The translations under genes and the position numbers were made by a program. From Siphonodentalium dalli (lineage: Eukaryota > Mollusca > Scaphopoda > Gadilida > Siphonodentaliidae): DNA of 64,000 bases. The stretch spans positions 85,954,958-86,018,957 of the forward strand of contig CP136069.1 of the NCBI GenBank assembly GCA_032622095.1, in the 5' to 3' direction. A model generated the notes under the pieces. The model did no database searches and was not told where the DNA came from. It saw only the letters and a program-made list of their open reading frames with translations. Every line of letters begins with the position of its first letter. Position 1 is the first letter of the stretch. Positions 48,686 through 61,246 of this stretch are shown in pieces.

Positions 48686-49141
48686 GTAAATATATTGGGT
48701 CAATCTCTGACACATTTTAAGCAGAAAATGAAATTAAGCCTTAGAAATTGTTGAGGGTAGTGCATATTATATATCATCAAATTATCATTATATCAGGGGT
48801 TGAGATAAGAGATTTCACCCATGGAACTATTTTGATGGAGATATTTAAAAAATGGAATACCTGCTTCCGTGTATTAGCACACATATTTATTGAGTTGTAG
48901 TCTAAGAGAGCTATCAGTGTTATTAATCACATGAATCCAAATTATGCCAAAGTAGAGCTAAACTTCAATAAAAGGCACTTTCAGAAAGCCTATTCAATAA
49001 CACATCAAAATATATTCTATTCTAATTCTATTGTTTACTCAAATAATTGGGCTGACATTGGAAATAATGGGTGTTGAATCTCATAATATTTGTAAACCCT
49101 CATGACGGGTGCTAAATCTGATGTGATCTCTAGAGTTTTCC

Positions 49142-49235
49142 ATTACAAAACTGACCACCATATAAAGTGGTCACTTTTTTTTATTCTATGTGGTCAGAAA
49201 TGACCATAATCTGACCACACGGAAGTGGTCAGTTC
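49142..49235. repeat. Nested TGACCAC / GTGGTCA inverted repeats
   Basis: CTGACCACCATATAAAGTGG, TGTGGTCAGAAATGACCATA and CTGACCACACGGAAGTGGTC alternate within ~95 bases, forming several possible hairpins. It may be a MITE remnant; no ends were found. The rest of 48686-49787 shows nothing recognisable. Confidence 0.5.
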
Positions 49236-49712
49236 GTTGAAACACGAGCAGCGGTTATTAACTCGTTACAGTGACTCATGACAATTGGCGCAGTTAATAC
49301 CATGCAACAACTCGTGACGTCACTGTAAACCCGACAGTGCTAAGAATCTGGGGCGAAATAAGACCAAATTACTGACATGAAACATTAAAATATGCAAATA
49401 TTATTAATACTTACAACCTATTGTTTGAATATAACAATATATATGATGTAATGATATGAATATAATGGGATCAAGTGAATGTTTACAACTAGAATGAGGT
49501 TAGTAAGCGGGAAAATTGTGACGAAAATGTGCGTGTTTACAAACAATGTTACAAAAGTAGGTAAAATTTGAAACTAAGATATTAAAGTTATACTTTGCAA
49601 CATCGCTACAATTATATATCAAATTATGGCTGATCGGCAGGTCTCTTCTTCAGAAGAAATTATAGGATAATTTCTTACTTTTTAAATCAAATTGCTAATA
49701 AATTAAATGTAA

Positions 49713-49928
<216 letters not shown>

Positions 49929-50058
49929 TAATTCCAGGGATTTTTTGGGGCAACACATTGGCCAAAAATTCCCGAAAGCTTCCATGTTTTGGCTTTATAC
50001 CATGACTTATTTGACACTGATCTGTTTATTATGATATACAATTTAACTATCGTAGTGC

Positions 50059-50330
50059 TTAAGGTACACAATCCGATTTGATGGTTCCCATTTCATCAGA
50101 TTCCAACAACAACATTTCTTGAAATACCGCTTCAGTTATCATAATCGATTAATTGCCAAAAAATATGTCAACCAAATATTTGAGGTGGTGAAAAATAACA
50201 TATTTCAAAACTTGAAATCTGATAACTCTGGGCTTTGATGGATGGGTTCCTTGACTCGAATCTAATATTTTTTATCCACGAAGCCGAAGAAATGGTAATT
50301 TATGGGTGTTAAAATTGGATTGTGTACCTT
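50059..50330. mobile_element. MITE with GGTACACAATCC ends, copy 2
   Basis: TTAAGGTACACAATCCGATT at the left and TTGGATTGTGTACCTTCA at the right form the inverted ends. The interior shares in reverse the words CTCGAATCTAATATTTTT and GAAGCCGAAGAAAT with 7081-7160, so the copies are oppositely oriented. Confidence 0.65.
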
Positions 50331-50675
50331 CAGTACATAGGCTGACTTTCAACAGAACCTCAAATCTGTCATCAAATTTCCTCAATTGCTTATTCATTTA
50401 AGCTTCTGTTTTCTGCTACATGCAGCATGTGTCTGAAAATAATAAAAAATAATTTCTTATCTGAATGGACCTTAGTGTTGAAAGTCCAAGTTGCATTAGT
50501 AAACTCTGCTGGCATATTTTCTCAAATTAGTCTCTTCCAGCATAAATTTGCTTCCCAGTAATATTTCAATAAACAGTCATGCCTCGCTGTATGCCTAGTA
50601 TCAACAAAAGTGAAAGATATTATACTTTCATGAATACTATTTTCTTTTTTGAGATTTTACAATATCAATGGAAAT

Positions 50676-50888
50676 TTAACCCTTTCTTTACTATATAGTC
50701 ATTAATGAGTGGTACCTTAGGATTGAACTTATTATCTGAATTTTCCCTCAAGAAATAGGACTTTTTCTGCACTTTTATTATTTGTTGTCTGCTTGATTTT
50801 CCTGAAAACCCCACCAGATTAATAATAGATCATTTCAATGTATACTTTTATAACTGAGTGGAAGAATCCATTTAGTTAACAGGGTTAA
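50676..50888 (+). mobile_element. piggyBac-like MITE, TTAACCCTTTCT family
   Basis: TTAACCCTTTCTTTACTATA at the left; CCATTTAGTTAACAGGGTTAA region at the right. The internal words GTCATTAATGAGT, GAACTTATTATCTGAA and AATGTATACTTTTATAACT are shared with 33818-34058. Confidence 0.7.
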
Positions 50889-51067
50889 CAGGGCTGGACT
50901 ACGGGATTTACATATTCCAAGTGTAAATATCCTTACATATAGTATTATGCATTGCACATCATCTGCAGTTTCTGTGTCTGACTCTGAAATAGAATTAGAA
51001 ATGACTCGAGAAAGTGAGTGCTGTAATTTCGCGTCATGTGCTGCACATTTATTTGTCATTTCCATTA

Positions 51068-52669
51068 TCTATGTGTAGGGATGGGACGATAAGCTAATTT
51101 CGCGATACGATACGCATCGCAATACTCCGTTCGCGATGTGATACATATCGCGATATTTTTTGCAGTCATGTAACTTATGTTTAAGATGATTTCCATTTGA
51201 TAAACAGTAATGTGTAAAATTTTGGTCAAGATCGATCAAGACACAAGAATAACATAAGGGACCACTGCGCGTACGTACAAATTATTGCGTTGATAATTGC
51301 ATGACTCTTGAGTGGGGCCTGGACTACGCTTACTTAACCAAATACAGTGCAGTGTAAGATGACTTAGATGTTATTTTTAGTATATTATTTATGGCTTAAA
51401 TTCCGTGGAACTGTTAAATAATAATCATGATAGTGGTAATAACAAAGCACACTGGTGACACTTAGCTCAAAGTGTGAAAATGCGGTTCAATGAAAAAGGA
51501 CAAGACTGTCACTATCTATCACACGGACACACCATTGAACACAATGTCAAAACAATTCCACCCCTCCCTTTCATTATTAATGACTCAATGTCAATTCACA
51601 ACTAATAATATACTGTGTATATACACAGTGACAACGTTATGCAACAGTATGCATACTGCAGTCTTCCACTTTCTGCACTGAGTGAACTCAACTAACACAC
51701 CGTGGCACAGAAGGAAGCCATTGACTGAGACATCAAAGATACCGATGTAATTTGACACCCTGTCCATTCACACTCAATTCCTGACACTGATTGTTCAATC
51801 AAGAAGTTGTCACAGTGCGCGATGTATTTATTCTGATAACAATGCAGTCACATGACACGTGCTCAGTGAGTTGGGATACCTTTCTGTTTGTGAAGCATGC
51901 ACTTAGCAATTGGGGCCCATGTTACTGAAACCGTGCCAGTGCGTGGTCACTGTCTCACTGATAATCAAGCTTTTATTTCACCCACTATAGGCCGGGTCGC
52001 CGGGGCTGGCTTTATCATTTGGTGCCCCGGGGCTTTTCGGGCGTTTGTCTAAGTTTGGGAGTAAAATAAGGCATGGAGTTGGGTGTCAATTATTTCTTTA
52101 ATCTATTATTTTTCCCCCATTTTTTTGCCGATACTTATCCGTTGTAGCGTGATTCCTGGTTGCGTCTGTTTCTGTTTCGTTTACCGCAACATGTTTTTAT
52201 ACTCAGTCACATCAGAACTGAGTTCAAACCGGTCCTGGGTTTTGTTTTGGGTGTACAGTTACTATGTACATCATAGTAGGTTATGCTATTAAACCGTGCG
52301 TGATCAGTGGGCCTTTTATCAGCAATTTCCATTGGTTTGATAATATTTTATTTATTCATGCCAAATGCGAACGGCCGGCGATAGCTGTAAACTGGGACTG
52401 CATGACGTTTCATCGTGCATATTATGGTATCTATAGAGTATAGACCTTTACTCCACTTACATTAAATATCTTTTGAGTTTTTTGTTTGTATCAGAAATAA
52501 GACTAAATGATTGATACATATTGAGGTATAAGTTTTAATAACTACCTTACCGGCACCACTACTAATTACGTATCGCGATACTGCAGCTCCTGTATCGATA
52601 CGATTATCGTCAAGGAGTGTATCGCGATGCATCGGTGCATCGATGAATCGTCCCATCCCTATCTATGTG
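51068..52669. mobile_element. Non-autonomous hAT element with perfect 8-bp target duplication
   Basis: The element 51076-52661 begins TAGGGATGGGACGAT and ends ATCGTCCCATCCCTA (allowing one short internal difference). TCTATGTG is duplicated exactly on both sides (51068-51075 and 52662-52669). Subterminal regions are rich in TCGCGATAC words in both orientations. 8-bp duplications with ends of this form are the hAT signature. About 1.6 kb; the largest open frames are 60-70 codons with no transposase motif, so it is non-autonomous or eroded. Confidence 0.88.
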
Positions 52670-52962
52670 TATGGAGACTGACGAGGATGCCAGAAATGCA
52701 ACAATAATGTCAAGGCTGTTTGAGTGAACATTGGGGTCTTTTCAGATTCGCTTTTAATTGAAAAAAAATTGATTATCACACCAAGTGGCTGGCACTTCAA
52801 AACACAAGGCCCAATGTATGATACAAATCAGTTACAATACATAAATAAAAACACAGTAATCAAGATGTTATGATGACATCTGTAAGGACTTTTAGGCAGG
52901 TCTCTTCATTATTCACAATACATTCATTCATCCATGTCGTCTCATGCATGTCACATTAAGTT

Positions 52963-53500
52963 CAGTGTTCACGCTGGCTGAAAAATCTTTTGGCCAAGTT
53001 TTTGGCCATTTCTGATTTTTTTTTTGGGTCTTTTTTTCAGAAACTTTGGCCGAATTGATAAAACCAAAATATGGGAACATTGAGAAAAGCGAAAATAAAA
53101 GAAAAATGACAAATTTATGTGATAACGGAAATGTGCTCGGATGAGAACTGAAAAAGGTCTATCCGGCAACGCATATCAACATAAATGAGCACTGATTCGC
53201 CTACATTGTCTTATTTTGAAACCACAAACCAGTCAAGTATTGTCACTTGATTAAGAAAGTACACCATTCTAGCAGCTAATCATCATTGTTTTGATAAGTA
53301 AGCATGTGTGACTTTTGATAAATTGTTATTCATACACTGACAAGCAACTTCTGTTGACTAATTAAGGGTTTCATAGAGATCTAATGATAATTTGAGAGGT
53401 GTTAGAGCCTTGAAACTATTGTCCAAAAAGTTTGGCCAAATGAAATTTTCTTTGGCCGTTTAAAAAAAGGCCAATTTGGTCACCAACAGCGTGAACACTG
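52963..53500. mobile_element. hAT-like MITE with CAGTGTTCACGCTG ends
   Basis: CAGTGTTCACGCTG at 52963 and its exact inverse CAGCGTGAACACTG at 53487-53500. Subterminal TTTTGGCCAAGTTTTTGGCC and TTTGGCCAAATGAAATTTTC repeats echo one another. The 8-base flanks (ATTAAGTT and ATGAGGCT) agree at only five positions, so the target duplication is doubtful. The 66-codon minus-strand frame is not supported. Confidence 0.65.
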
Positions 53501-54062
53501 ATGAGGCTCTCATCGAGTTCTACTCAATGCTCTTATTAGATCTTTTATTTTTTCTCATGGACCTTATTCCAGTATGCAATATTTCTCTTATGTTTTCTGC
53601 TTATACTACACATTCTTTCACGACCGGATAAAACTCTATGAATGCCTCGCTTTTTCTCAGTTGCTAAGCTTACTCTTGTTTCAATATATTTCTCCCCACT
53701 GAAACAGTGGGGAGGCAAACCCCACCCCCCCCCCCCAAACACACACACGCATCCCACAATGCCTTAAATATCTTATGTGCTATGGCAATGTCCGTCTATT
53801 GCTCATGCATATACATTAACTCATTCCACCATCTTTTGTGTTCTATTCATTGTCATGCTTGTGGTAGCAGGAAGATCAACAACGGCCGTGCTGCTCATCC
53901 TCCACAATACGTACCATTAAAATAACTTGTTAAGTTTATGAATGTGGTTATTTTACAAATAAACAATTAAATTCAATCAATCTAAACATGTAGTTCTATG
54001 AGCGTAAACTATTTCCCACTTGGGAATGTCAACTTCTGAAATATATATTCCAATCAAACCAT

Positions 54063-54140
54063 TAATGCTGCACCAACACAGCTCCCGTCTTGAAAGGGTT
54101 AATGCTGCACCAGCGCGGCTCCCATCATGAACGGCTTAAT
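54063..54140. mobile_element. Two adjacent fragments of the TTAACCCTTTCATGAC MITE end
   Basis: AATGCTGCACCAACACAGCT then CCGTCTTGAAAGGGTTAA, followed immediately by AATGCTGCACCAGCGCGGCT then CCATCATGAACGGCTTAA. These are two tandem copies of a MITE terminus in reverse orientation. Nothing else is recognised in 53501-54290 apart from a C-run at about 53725. Confidence 0.5.
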
Positions 54141-54295
54141 AGTTGTATAAATTGCATAGATGTGGCGAGAATATTTTCCTACAATCTATAAATTAAAATA
54201 AAAAATACAGATACTCCAGGTCATATTTGTTTTGTGTGTTTTAAATTAACAATGTGCGAAAACTTGTCATGGCTTTCATTATCATAGGTTGCATA

Positions 54296-54870
54296 TTTTT
54301 AGCTCAACTTTACTTTGTAAAGTTTGAGCTATTGCCATGGCTTGGTATCCGTCATCGGTGTGTGTGCATCCATCAACAATTTCCAACATTGGCTACAGGT
54401 CGTACCTTTGGTTGGATCATTATGAAATTTGTCATATCTGTTGACATTGACATGTAGATTGGAACGAGTCATTTTGAGGTCATTCAGCCTTAAAACGTCC
54501 GCTGGCAGCCATCTTGGATTTTACTCTTTGCATGACTAAATCATTTGGCATGGGCTACAGGTCTTACCTTTGGTTGGATCCTCATGAAATTTGTCATGGC
54601 TGTTGACATTGATATGTAGATGGGATCGAGTCATTTTGGGGTCATTCGGCCATAAAACATGGCTGCCAGCAGCCACATTGGATTTTACTCTTTGCATGAC
54701 TAAATCCTTTGGCACACTTCAGACCACTTCCCTCTTCCGATCATCACCGAACTTCATATTTATCTTGATATTGATATACTAGATGGGAGCTATCAAATGT
54801 TTTTGAATTTCATTGGAAAACATAACGCCAGGGGCCATGTTGGATTTTACTTTATATATATATATCTCTT
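54296..54870. mobile_element. Helentron-associated (HINE/pearl-like) element C, tandem units without a GTCC tract
   Basis: A T-tract, then the hairpin AGCTCAACTTTAC facing GTAAAGTTTGAGCT (54301-54330). Two units of about 175 bases follow, with GGCTACAGGTCKTACCTTTG, TTGGATC, ATGAAATTTGTCAT, TGTTGACATTGA and GCAGCCAYMTTGGATTTTAC, then a diverged third. The start AGCTC is shared with element B. No CTTGTTT end was found. Confidence 0.55.
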
Positions 54871-55009
54871 CATGTTGATAATCTAGTATTACTTAGACAT
54901 TTCAACTTTCGGCATTCCTTTTCGCTCCATTGACTGTAACACATGAAATTATTCCCTTTCCAAGTTGAGCTACAGTATCATTGACACTTTCATTGTTATC
55001 ATAATCCAT

Positions 55010-55355
55010 CAGAGACCAGCCCGGAGGGCGACTTGGGAGACATTTTCTCCCTAAAATGTGACACTTCTCCCTATCTTTGTCCAAGGGAGAAGTGACATCT
55101 CCCTCTTATACCAGTATGCATATGTCCCAACAGCGGATTTAAAGTATATTTACTGGTTATTATGGTGTTCTTACTCACTATACCGGTTTTATAAATCGGC
55201 TCTTATGTTGTATAATACTTAATGAATCACAGAAGTTTGGGAATAAATTGCACTTCATTTGTTGTTACTTCTCCCTGATAACAGTCCACTTCTCCCTAAT
55301 AACCAAGTAGGGAGAAGTGACTTCTCCCAATTCGAAACCTCTAGGCTGGTCCCTG
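55010..55355. mobile_element. MITE with CAGRGACCAGCC ends and CTTCTCCCT repeats, just upstream of exon w10a
   Basis: The left end CAGAGACCAGCC and right end GGCTGGTCCCTG are inverted. The interior repeats ACTTCTCCCT / AGGGAGAAGT about eight times in both orientations, as two hairpins (around 55050-55110 and 55270-55330). Flanking 8-mers TAATCCAT and CCATCCAC match at five positions, weakly consistent with a hAT-type target duplication. The element ends 70 bases before exon w10a. Confidence 0.65.
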
Positions 55356-55425
55356 CCATCCACCCATGTTTTCATTGGTTCATTCATGTCATCTCATAAT
55401 TTTCCTGACATTCATATTTTTACAG

Positions 55426-55532
55426 ATATTGGCGCGATTATGCATGTCACTGAATTATCCCCCTTACGAGGCGCAGTATCATGGACAGGAAATGCTGTGT
55501 CTTATTTTCTTCATACTGTAGATAGAACTTTG
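55426..55532 (+). CDS. DOT1L: DOT1L coding exon w10a (alternative, mutually exclusive with w10b)
   Basis: Acceptor TTTTTACAG, donor GTGAGT, 107 nt, phase 1 in and phase 0 out. With the G from w9 it encodes D, then [19 protein letters not shown], then TGNAVSYFLHTVDRTL. Human has [36 protein letters not shown]. The tyrosine of SYF corresponds to human Tyr312 next to the SAM/lysine channel and is kept, while the usual KP is NA here. The partner exon 405 bases downstream has identical length and phase. Both have full splice sites and open frames, so neither looks like a pseudo-exon. Confidence 0.94.
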
Positions 55533-55651
55533 GTGAGTAAGGTTGGAAGCCCCGTGGTGGACTGATTTGCTCAAGAACCTCTTAGGGGATAGCATCATCA
55601 TTTCACTTCATTCTAACACTAGATGTATTATTTATGTGTCTTTAACTGGTC

Positions 55652-55719
55652 AGTCACATCCAAAAAGAACATGCCAAGTATGTCATCTTCTATCAAAGGG
55701 CACATTTTTGGATGTGACT
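55652..55719 (+). promoter_or_regulatory. Stem-loop between the two alternative DOT1L exons
   Basis: AGTCACATCCAAAAA (55652-55666) and its exact reverse complement TTTTTGGATGTGACT (55705-55719) could pair into a 15-bp perfect stem with a 38-base loop. It lies in the 405-nt intron between w10a and w10b. Intronic base pairing is a known way of keeping mutually exclusive exons apart. A role here is only inferred; it could also be a small MITE remnant. Confidence 0.5.
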
Positions 55720-55918
55720 TTCAGTGTGTCAGATGCTGTGTTTTCTCAATGCAAATAACAGTTGGATCAAACTGCTGAATTTGACCATCCATCTCATTGG
55801 AGATTATACATGTATATATTACCTTGGAAGTATCACAAAGTGGCTAATTGTTATTTGTCACGTAGAGAACACAGCTTCAGCTCCTTGTAGAACTGACATA
55901 GTTATTAAGTGGGTGTAA

Positions 55919-57253
<1,335 letters not shown>

Positions 57254-57448
57254 TACAGCAATGCCCTAAATAATCGACTCCTTAACCACAGCAGAATTAT
57301 GGGTAACTTTTCATGATTTAGTCAGAAATGTGGTTTGTTGCCATTCATCGGAAATGAATGGCAACAAACCATATTTTCGACTAAATCCTGAACAGTTACC
57401 CATAATTCTGCTGTGGTTAAGTAGTCAATTATTTAGGGCATTACTGTA
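57254..57448. mobile_element. Tc1/mariner-type MITE, copy 2
   Basis: TA, then CAGCAATGCCCTAAATAATC; the right end is GGCATTACTG then TA. The arms (CCACAGCAGAATTATGGGTA and its inverse) pair almost to the centre, ATTCATCGGAAATGAAT, so it folds into one long hairpin. Same family as 5820-6035. Confidence 0.85.
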
Positions 57449-58119
57449 CGTTTAGAGTGAATTTTTATTTTCTGCTCGTCCTACCACAAGTTAAATGTTT
57501 TGTTTGAATTGTAGATGTCACAAAATGTTTATTACAAATATCATTAAATGTATGTTCAATTTCATTGAAATTGATTTTATTTGAATAAGATCGATTTTAT
57601 ACTGCAAGTTATTGGAAAGTTCTTTTCCCTACTCAATTTCTCTGTCAAAATATATTGGTCATTTGTGTGGAGGAAAATAGAATTCAAGAATATCTAATTT
57701 ATTATTTACTGCATATGTTTGTGATTGGCTCAGTCCAACCCATGATCAGTATTGTGTCAGAGTCCGACCAAGTAATCACTCTGGTGCTAGTTAAAATATA
57801 TCAAAGTATGCACTGACACATTGGAACACAATCAGTTCATCAGATACACCAAGTGGTGTTGTCTTATATTTTATTTTTACTTCTACAGTAGATTATTTTA
57901 GCAAAGATTTTGATGAATAAGTGATTTTTACTAGCTACTATGGGATACACATGTGCGCAACAGTCTAATTAAAATGGCATCCCCTGTCAAACTTGTTGCA
58001 GAGAAACCTTTTGGTTGTACTGGGATAGTATTTGAGAATGAGTGTTTCGTTGCTGTGACGATTTTTAACTTGAAGATTATTTTGACTTCAATAAGTTTTC
58101 CATTTATAATAATTAGGCC

Positions 58120-59530
58120 TGGTAAAATTTAAATTGTGTGTGAACATGGGGGATGACCGATGTGGTTGCACACTGGCATGGTAACGATGCATGCTGGTTA
58201 TTTGTACAAATCATGCTACAGGTGGTCCAGGTGACTAGGTAATTTAGTGTACATTTGTTGATGATTGAACAAGGCAACTTTTCCAATTTCTGCTGAAGTG
58301 ATTTTGCTAGAAGATGACAAAGATTTTGCTAGAAGATGACAACGGTAAATTTGTCAAATATCCAATTGATATTATTTTTTATTCCTTTATTTCGGAAGGA
58401 TTCTCTAAAGTTTGACATGCACAATAAATTACTACAACTAGAGGGTACTTGATAACACAATCTGATATTTTTATGCATAATATGTTAAGACAAATCATTT
58501 CTCAATCCTTTCCTGCAATTGTGATGTCCTTATGACCAGTCTGAAATAAAATATAACACTTTGAATGCAGGTACCATTGAAATATTGGGATAACGTTAGT
58601 TGGTTAGTGGGAATCTGCATGAATCCGTAACAATAACCAGTGTGCATCTTTACCCCAATATTTCTTGGGTAACTACTTTCAAAGTGTTATTGTTAATTTC
58701 ACACTTGTCATAAGAACATCAGGAATGCAGGAAGAGATTTAGAAATTATTATACCCCCGTATAAAATGGGGGGTATACTGTCCGTCCGTCTGTCAGTCAC
58801 ACTTTCTCCCTCCGTGTGTCTGTCCGTCCGTCCGTCCGTCCGTCCGTCCGACCTCATAACTCGAACAACTATGAACCGATTTCAATAATTTTTTGTATGC
58901 AATCTCCTTAGGACCGCCTCTCCGCATGATGCTAATTGTGGTGCGGTCCGACTTTCTTTTTTTAAGTTACGCCTTACTTTTCGACTTATTTTGACTTAGA
59001 AAATTCTGTTCGACCACAGTTTTGGGTCCGTCCATCCTTTTTTCTGTACAAGCTTCTTGCGACACCATATCGATATTATTAATCCAAATTTTTCTTTAAA
59101 GTTACAAAATCTTTTTTGTTGGGTTTACGGATAATGCGGGTTGAATTTGCCACGGTGGGGGTATGCTAGCACGCGAGTGCACACCTCTTGTTTGTCTTAA
59201 CATATTATTCATAAAATATCAGATTGTGTGATCAAGTGGCGTCTAGTTTCAGAAATTTCATACGAATGTCTCAAACTGTATGGAACTCGTTCGGAAATAA
59301 ATGAATACAAATAATATCAATTGGATATTGGACAACTCTACTGTTGTCATCTTCTAGCGAAATATCTTCAGAAGAAAGTCGCAATGTTCTATAATTAACA
59401 AATAGTGCACAAATTTACCTAGTTACCTGGACCATACGTAACAGGTTTTCTACAGATAACCATTGTGAATTGTTACAGTTAACAGTGCGCATCCTCATCA
59501 GTCATCCCCGGTGGTGAAGACTGGTGCATC
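58120..59530. mobile_element. ~1-kb foldback element interrupted by a HINE in its right arm
   Basis: The left arm (about 58120-58590) and right arm (58660-58747 plus 59193-59520) are inverted copies. Paired words include GGTCCAGGTGACTAGGTAA with TTACCTAGTTACCTGGACC, GATATTATTTTTTATTC with GAATACAAATAATATC, CACAATCTGATATTTT with AAAATATCAGATTGTG, and CATTGAAATATTGGG with CCCAATATTTCTTGG. The right arm is split between GATTTAGAAATT and TTGTCTTAAC by the HINE at 58748-59192. The left arm also has a small direct duplication, AGATTTTGCTAGAAGATGAC (58300-58340). The class is unknown and no target duplication was found. Confidence 0.75.
58748..59192. mobile_element. Helentron-associated (HINE/pearl-like) element D, nested
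   Basis: Starts ATTATACCCCC with a hairpin (TATACCCCC facing GGGGGGTATA, 58751-58779). A GTCC tract lies at 58779-58850 with one interruption, followed by AAC..CTATGAACCGATTTCA, and it ends GTGGGGGTATGC...CTCTTGTTT. The ATACCCCC near one end and GGGGGTAT near the other are subterminal inverted repeats, a Helentron feature. Both boundaries are fixed by the interrupted foldback arm, and the insertion point falls at a TT, as expected for Helentrons. Confidence 0.7.
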
Positions 59531-59673
59531 CTCATCAGTCATCCCCGGTGGTGAAGACTGGTGCATCCTCATCAGTCATCCCCGGTGGTGAAGACTGGTG
59601 CATCCTCATCAGTCATCCCCGGTGGTGAAGACTGGTGCATCCTCATCAGTCATCCCCGGTGGTGAAGACTGGT
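59489..59673. repeat. 37-bp minisatellite, exactly five units
   Basis: Five consecutive identical copies of a 37-base unit containing CCTCATCAGTCATCCCCGGT and GGTGAAGACTGGTGCAT; 185 bases = 5 x 37. In the left arm of the surrounding foldback the inverse counterpart (GGGGGATGACCGATG at ~58148) is present once, so the array expanded from one arm. It is followed by the 14-bp palindrome AGAGCAATTGCTCT and CTTGTTT. Confidence 0.95.
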
Positions 59674-60236
59674 GTGAGAGCAATTGCTCTTGTTTCATGG
59701 GAAGGACTTGAGTAACTTATTCAGCCTGTTAGATTATGTATTTTACTTATTGCTCTCTGTACTTCAACTATTAGGCCACTTAAAATCAATTTCCTGTTTC
59801 GGCCCGTGCACATGGACCCAAAACCCAACATATGCTACCTTTTTATTTATCTGTTTGGAGAAAGTTTTGATTGGTATGAAATAATGGTGGGACATTTTCT
59901 GAACAAATCTGTGTGGAATTTAGAGAGAACGGTCCCATTTTCCAATTCAGATTTCCAATTCATTACTGTAATCGGTAACTATATTGAAACATTTATTAGG
60001 CACATTCGTCGGTCATAGTCATACTTGATTGGGCCACTTTTGACAAAATAAATTACATGGAATCTATGAACTAACTTCTACAGACATCTTTTCGGGAGAT
60101 AATGGTCATGGGCAACTAGCGGAGATGGAATTCTTCATTTGCATGTGGCCCAGAAATAAATAATAAAAATAAATATGCTCTCGCATGCTTTTGGCCTGTG
60201 AAATGGGAAATTGACATTGCATGGCCTTAGATCTTT

Positions 60237-60847
60237 GTTATGCCCCCGATCTCCGATGGAGATTTGGGGGTATATAGTGGAGCCCTCCGTCCGTCCGTCC
60301 GTCCTTCCGTCCGTCCTTCCGTCCGTCCGTCCTTCCGTCCGTCCTTCCGTCCGTACGAACATTTCAACTCATAACTTTGGTTTCGCTAACTCAATTCAGT
60401 TGATCTTTGGTATGCTAATAGACCAGCCGGGGGGACAATATTTCCCCATAACTGCGGTTTTGTCCGCCCATTTTTTCCAGAGTTACGCCCCTTTTTGGAC
60501 TTAGAAAATTGTCCGTACGAACGTTTCAACTCATAACTTTGGTTTCGCTAACTCAATTCAGTTGATCTTTGGTATGCTAATAGACCAGCCAGGGGGACAA
60601 GATTTCCCCATAGCCGTGGTTTCGTCCGCCCATTTTTTCCAGAGTTACGCCCCTTTTTGGACTTAGAAAATTCAGGTTTTCTGCTACTTTTTTTGGTTTC
60701 CAGATGATAACTTGATTTTGGATTGTTTACTCATGAATAACATAACTTTACAAAGTGCCATTTAATAAGCATTTGCACAAAAATAAGACAAATCCTCTCT
60801 GATTGTACAGTCGGGGGCGTTACCTCCGCCCAGCGGTGCACTTGTTT
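60237..60847. mobile_element. Helentron-associated (HINE/pearl-like) element E
   Basis: Starts GTTATGCCCCCGATCTCCG with hairpin TATGCCCCCGATCTCC facing GGAGATTTGGGGGTATA. Then comes a GTCC/TTCC tract (60284-60352) and two tandem units marked GAACRTTTCAACTCATAACT, TTGGTTTCGCTAACTC and GTTACGCCCCTTTTTGGACT (from about 60354 and 60517). It ends TCGGGGGCGTTAC...GCACTTGTTTT. GTTATGCCCCCGA and TCGGGGGCGTTAC are subterminal inverted repeats. The coding-looking frames at 60135 and 60211 translate the GTCC tract and are spurious. Confidence 0.75.
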
Positions 60848-61246
60848 TTTATGGTTTGCTGTGAAAGAATATACAATTATTGTGCTGGACGAAATGAAAT
60901 TTAATGTGCTCTGATGAATTTTCTCTTAATCAATATTAAGTAAATTTTTTCACTGGCCAGTCCAAGTTGCTACTTATGAGCACCACTCATGGAGATTCAC
61001 GAACAGTTGTAGCAAAAAGTGGTCATCAATTATGTGGCCACTCTCATGAGCAATAACAACTATCCAAATTTTGTTGTAATACAACTTGGGCCAAACCCAT
61101 GATGTTGGTTGGTTGCCGTTTTCCACAATCTGGTGCTGCAATTTATCTAATGATGTACTGCAAGTCAGTTCTCATATTGGTGCCTAGTTATTTGCCACTT
61201 AGTTAAGTTTAGCACTCGGTACTGTGGCTGGTAACCTGCATCATCT

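Noticed and set aside
51950-52060. CpG-rich promoter inside the hAT element
   Set aside because: The GC-rich patch (GGCCGGGTCGCCGGGGCTGG) is short and isolated, with no first exon or initiation evidence.
60135-60504. Proteins with TDGR or PSVRPSV repeats
   Set aside because: They are translations of the GTCC/TTCC tract of HINE element E on the two strands; no codon or domain support.
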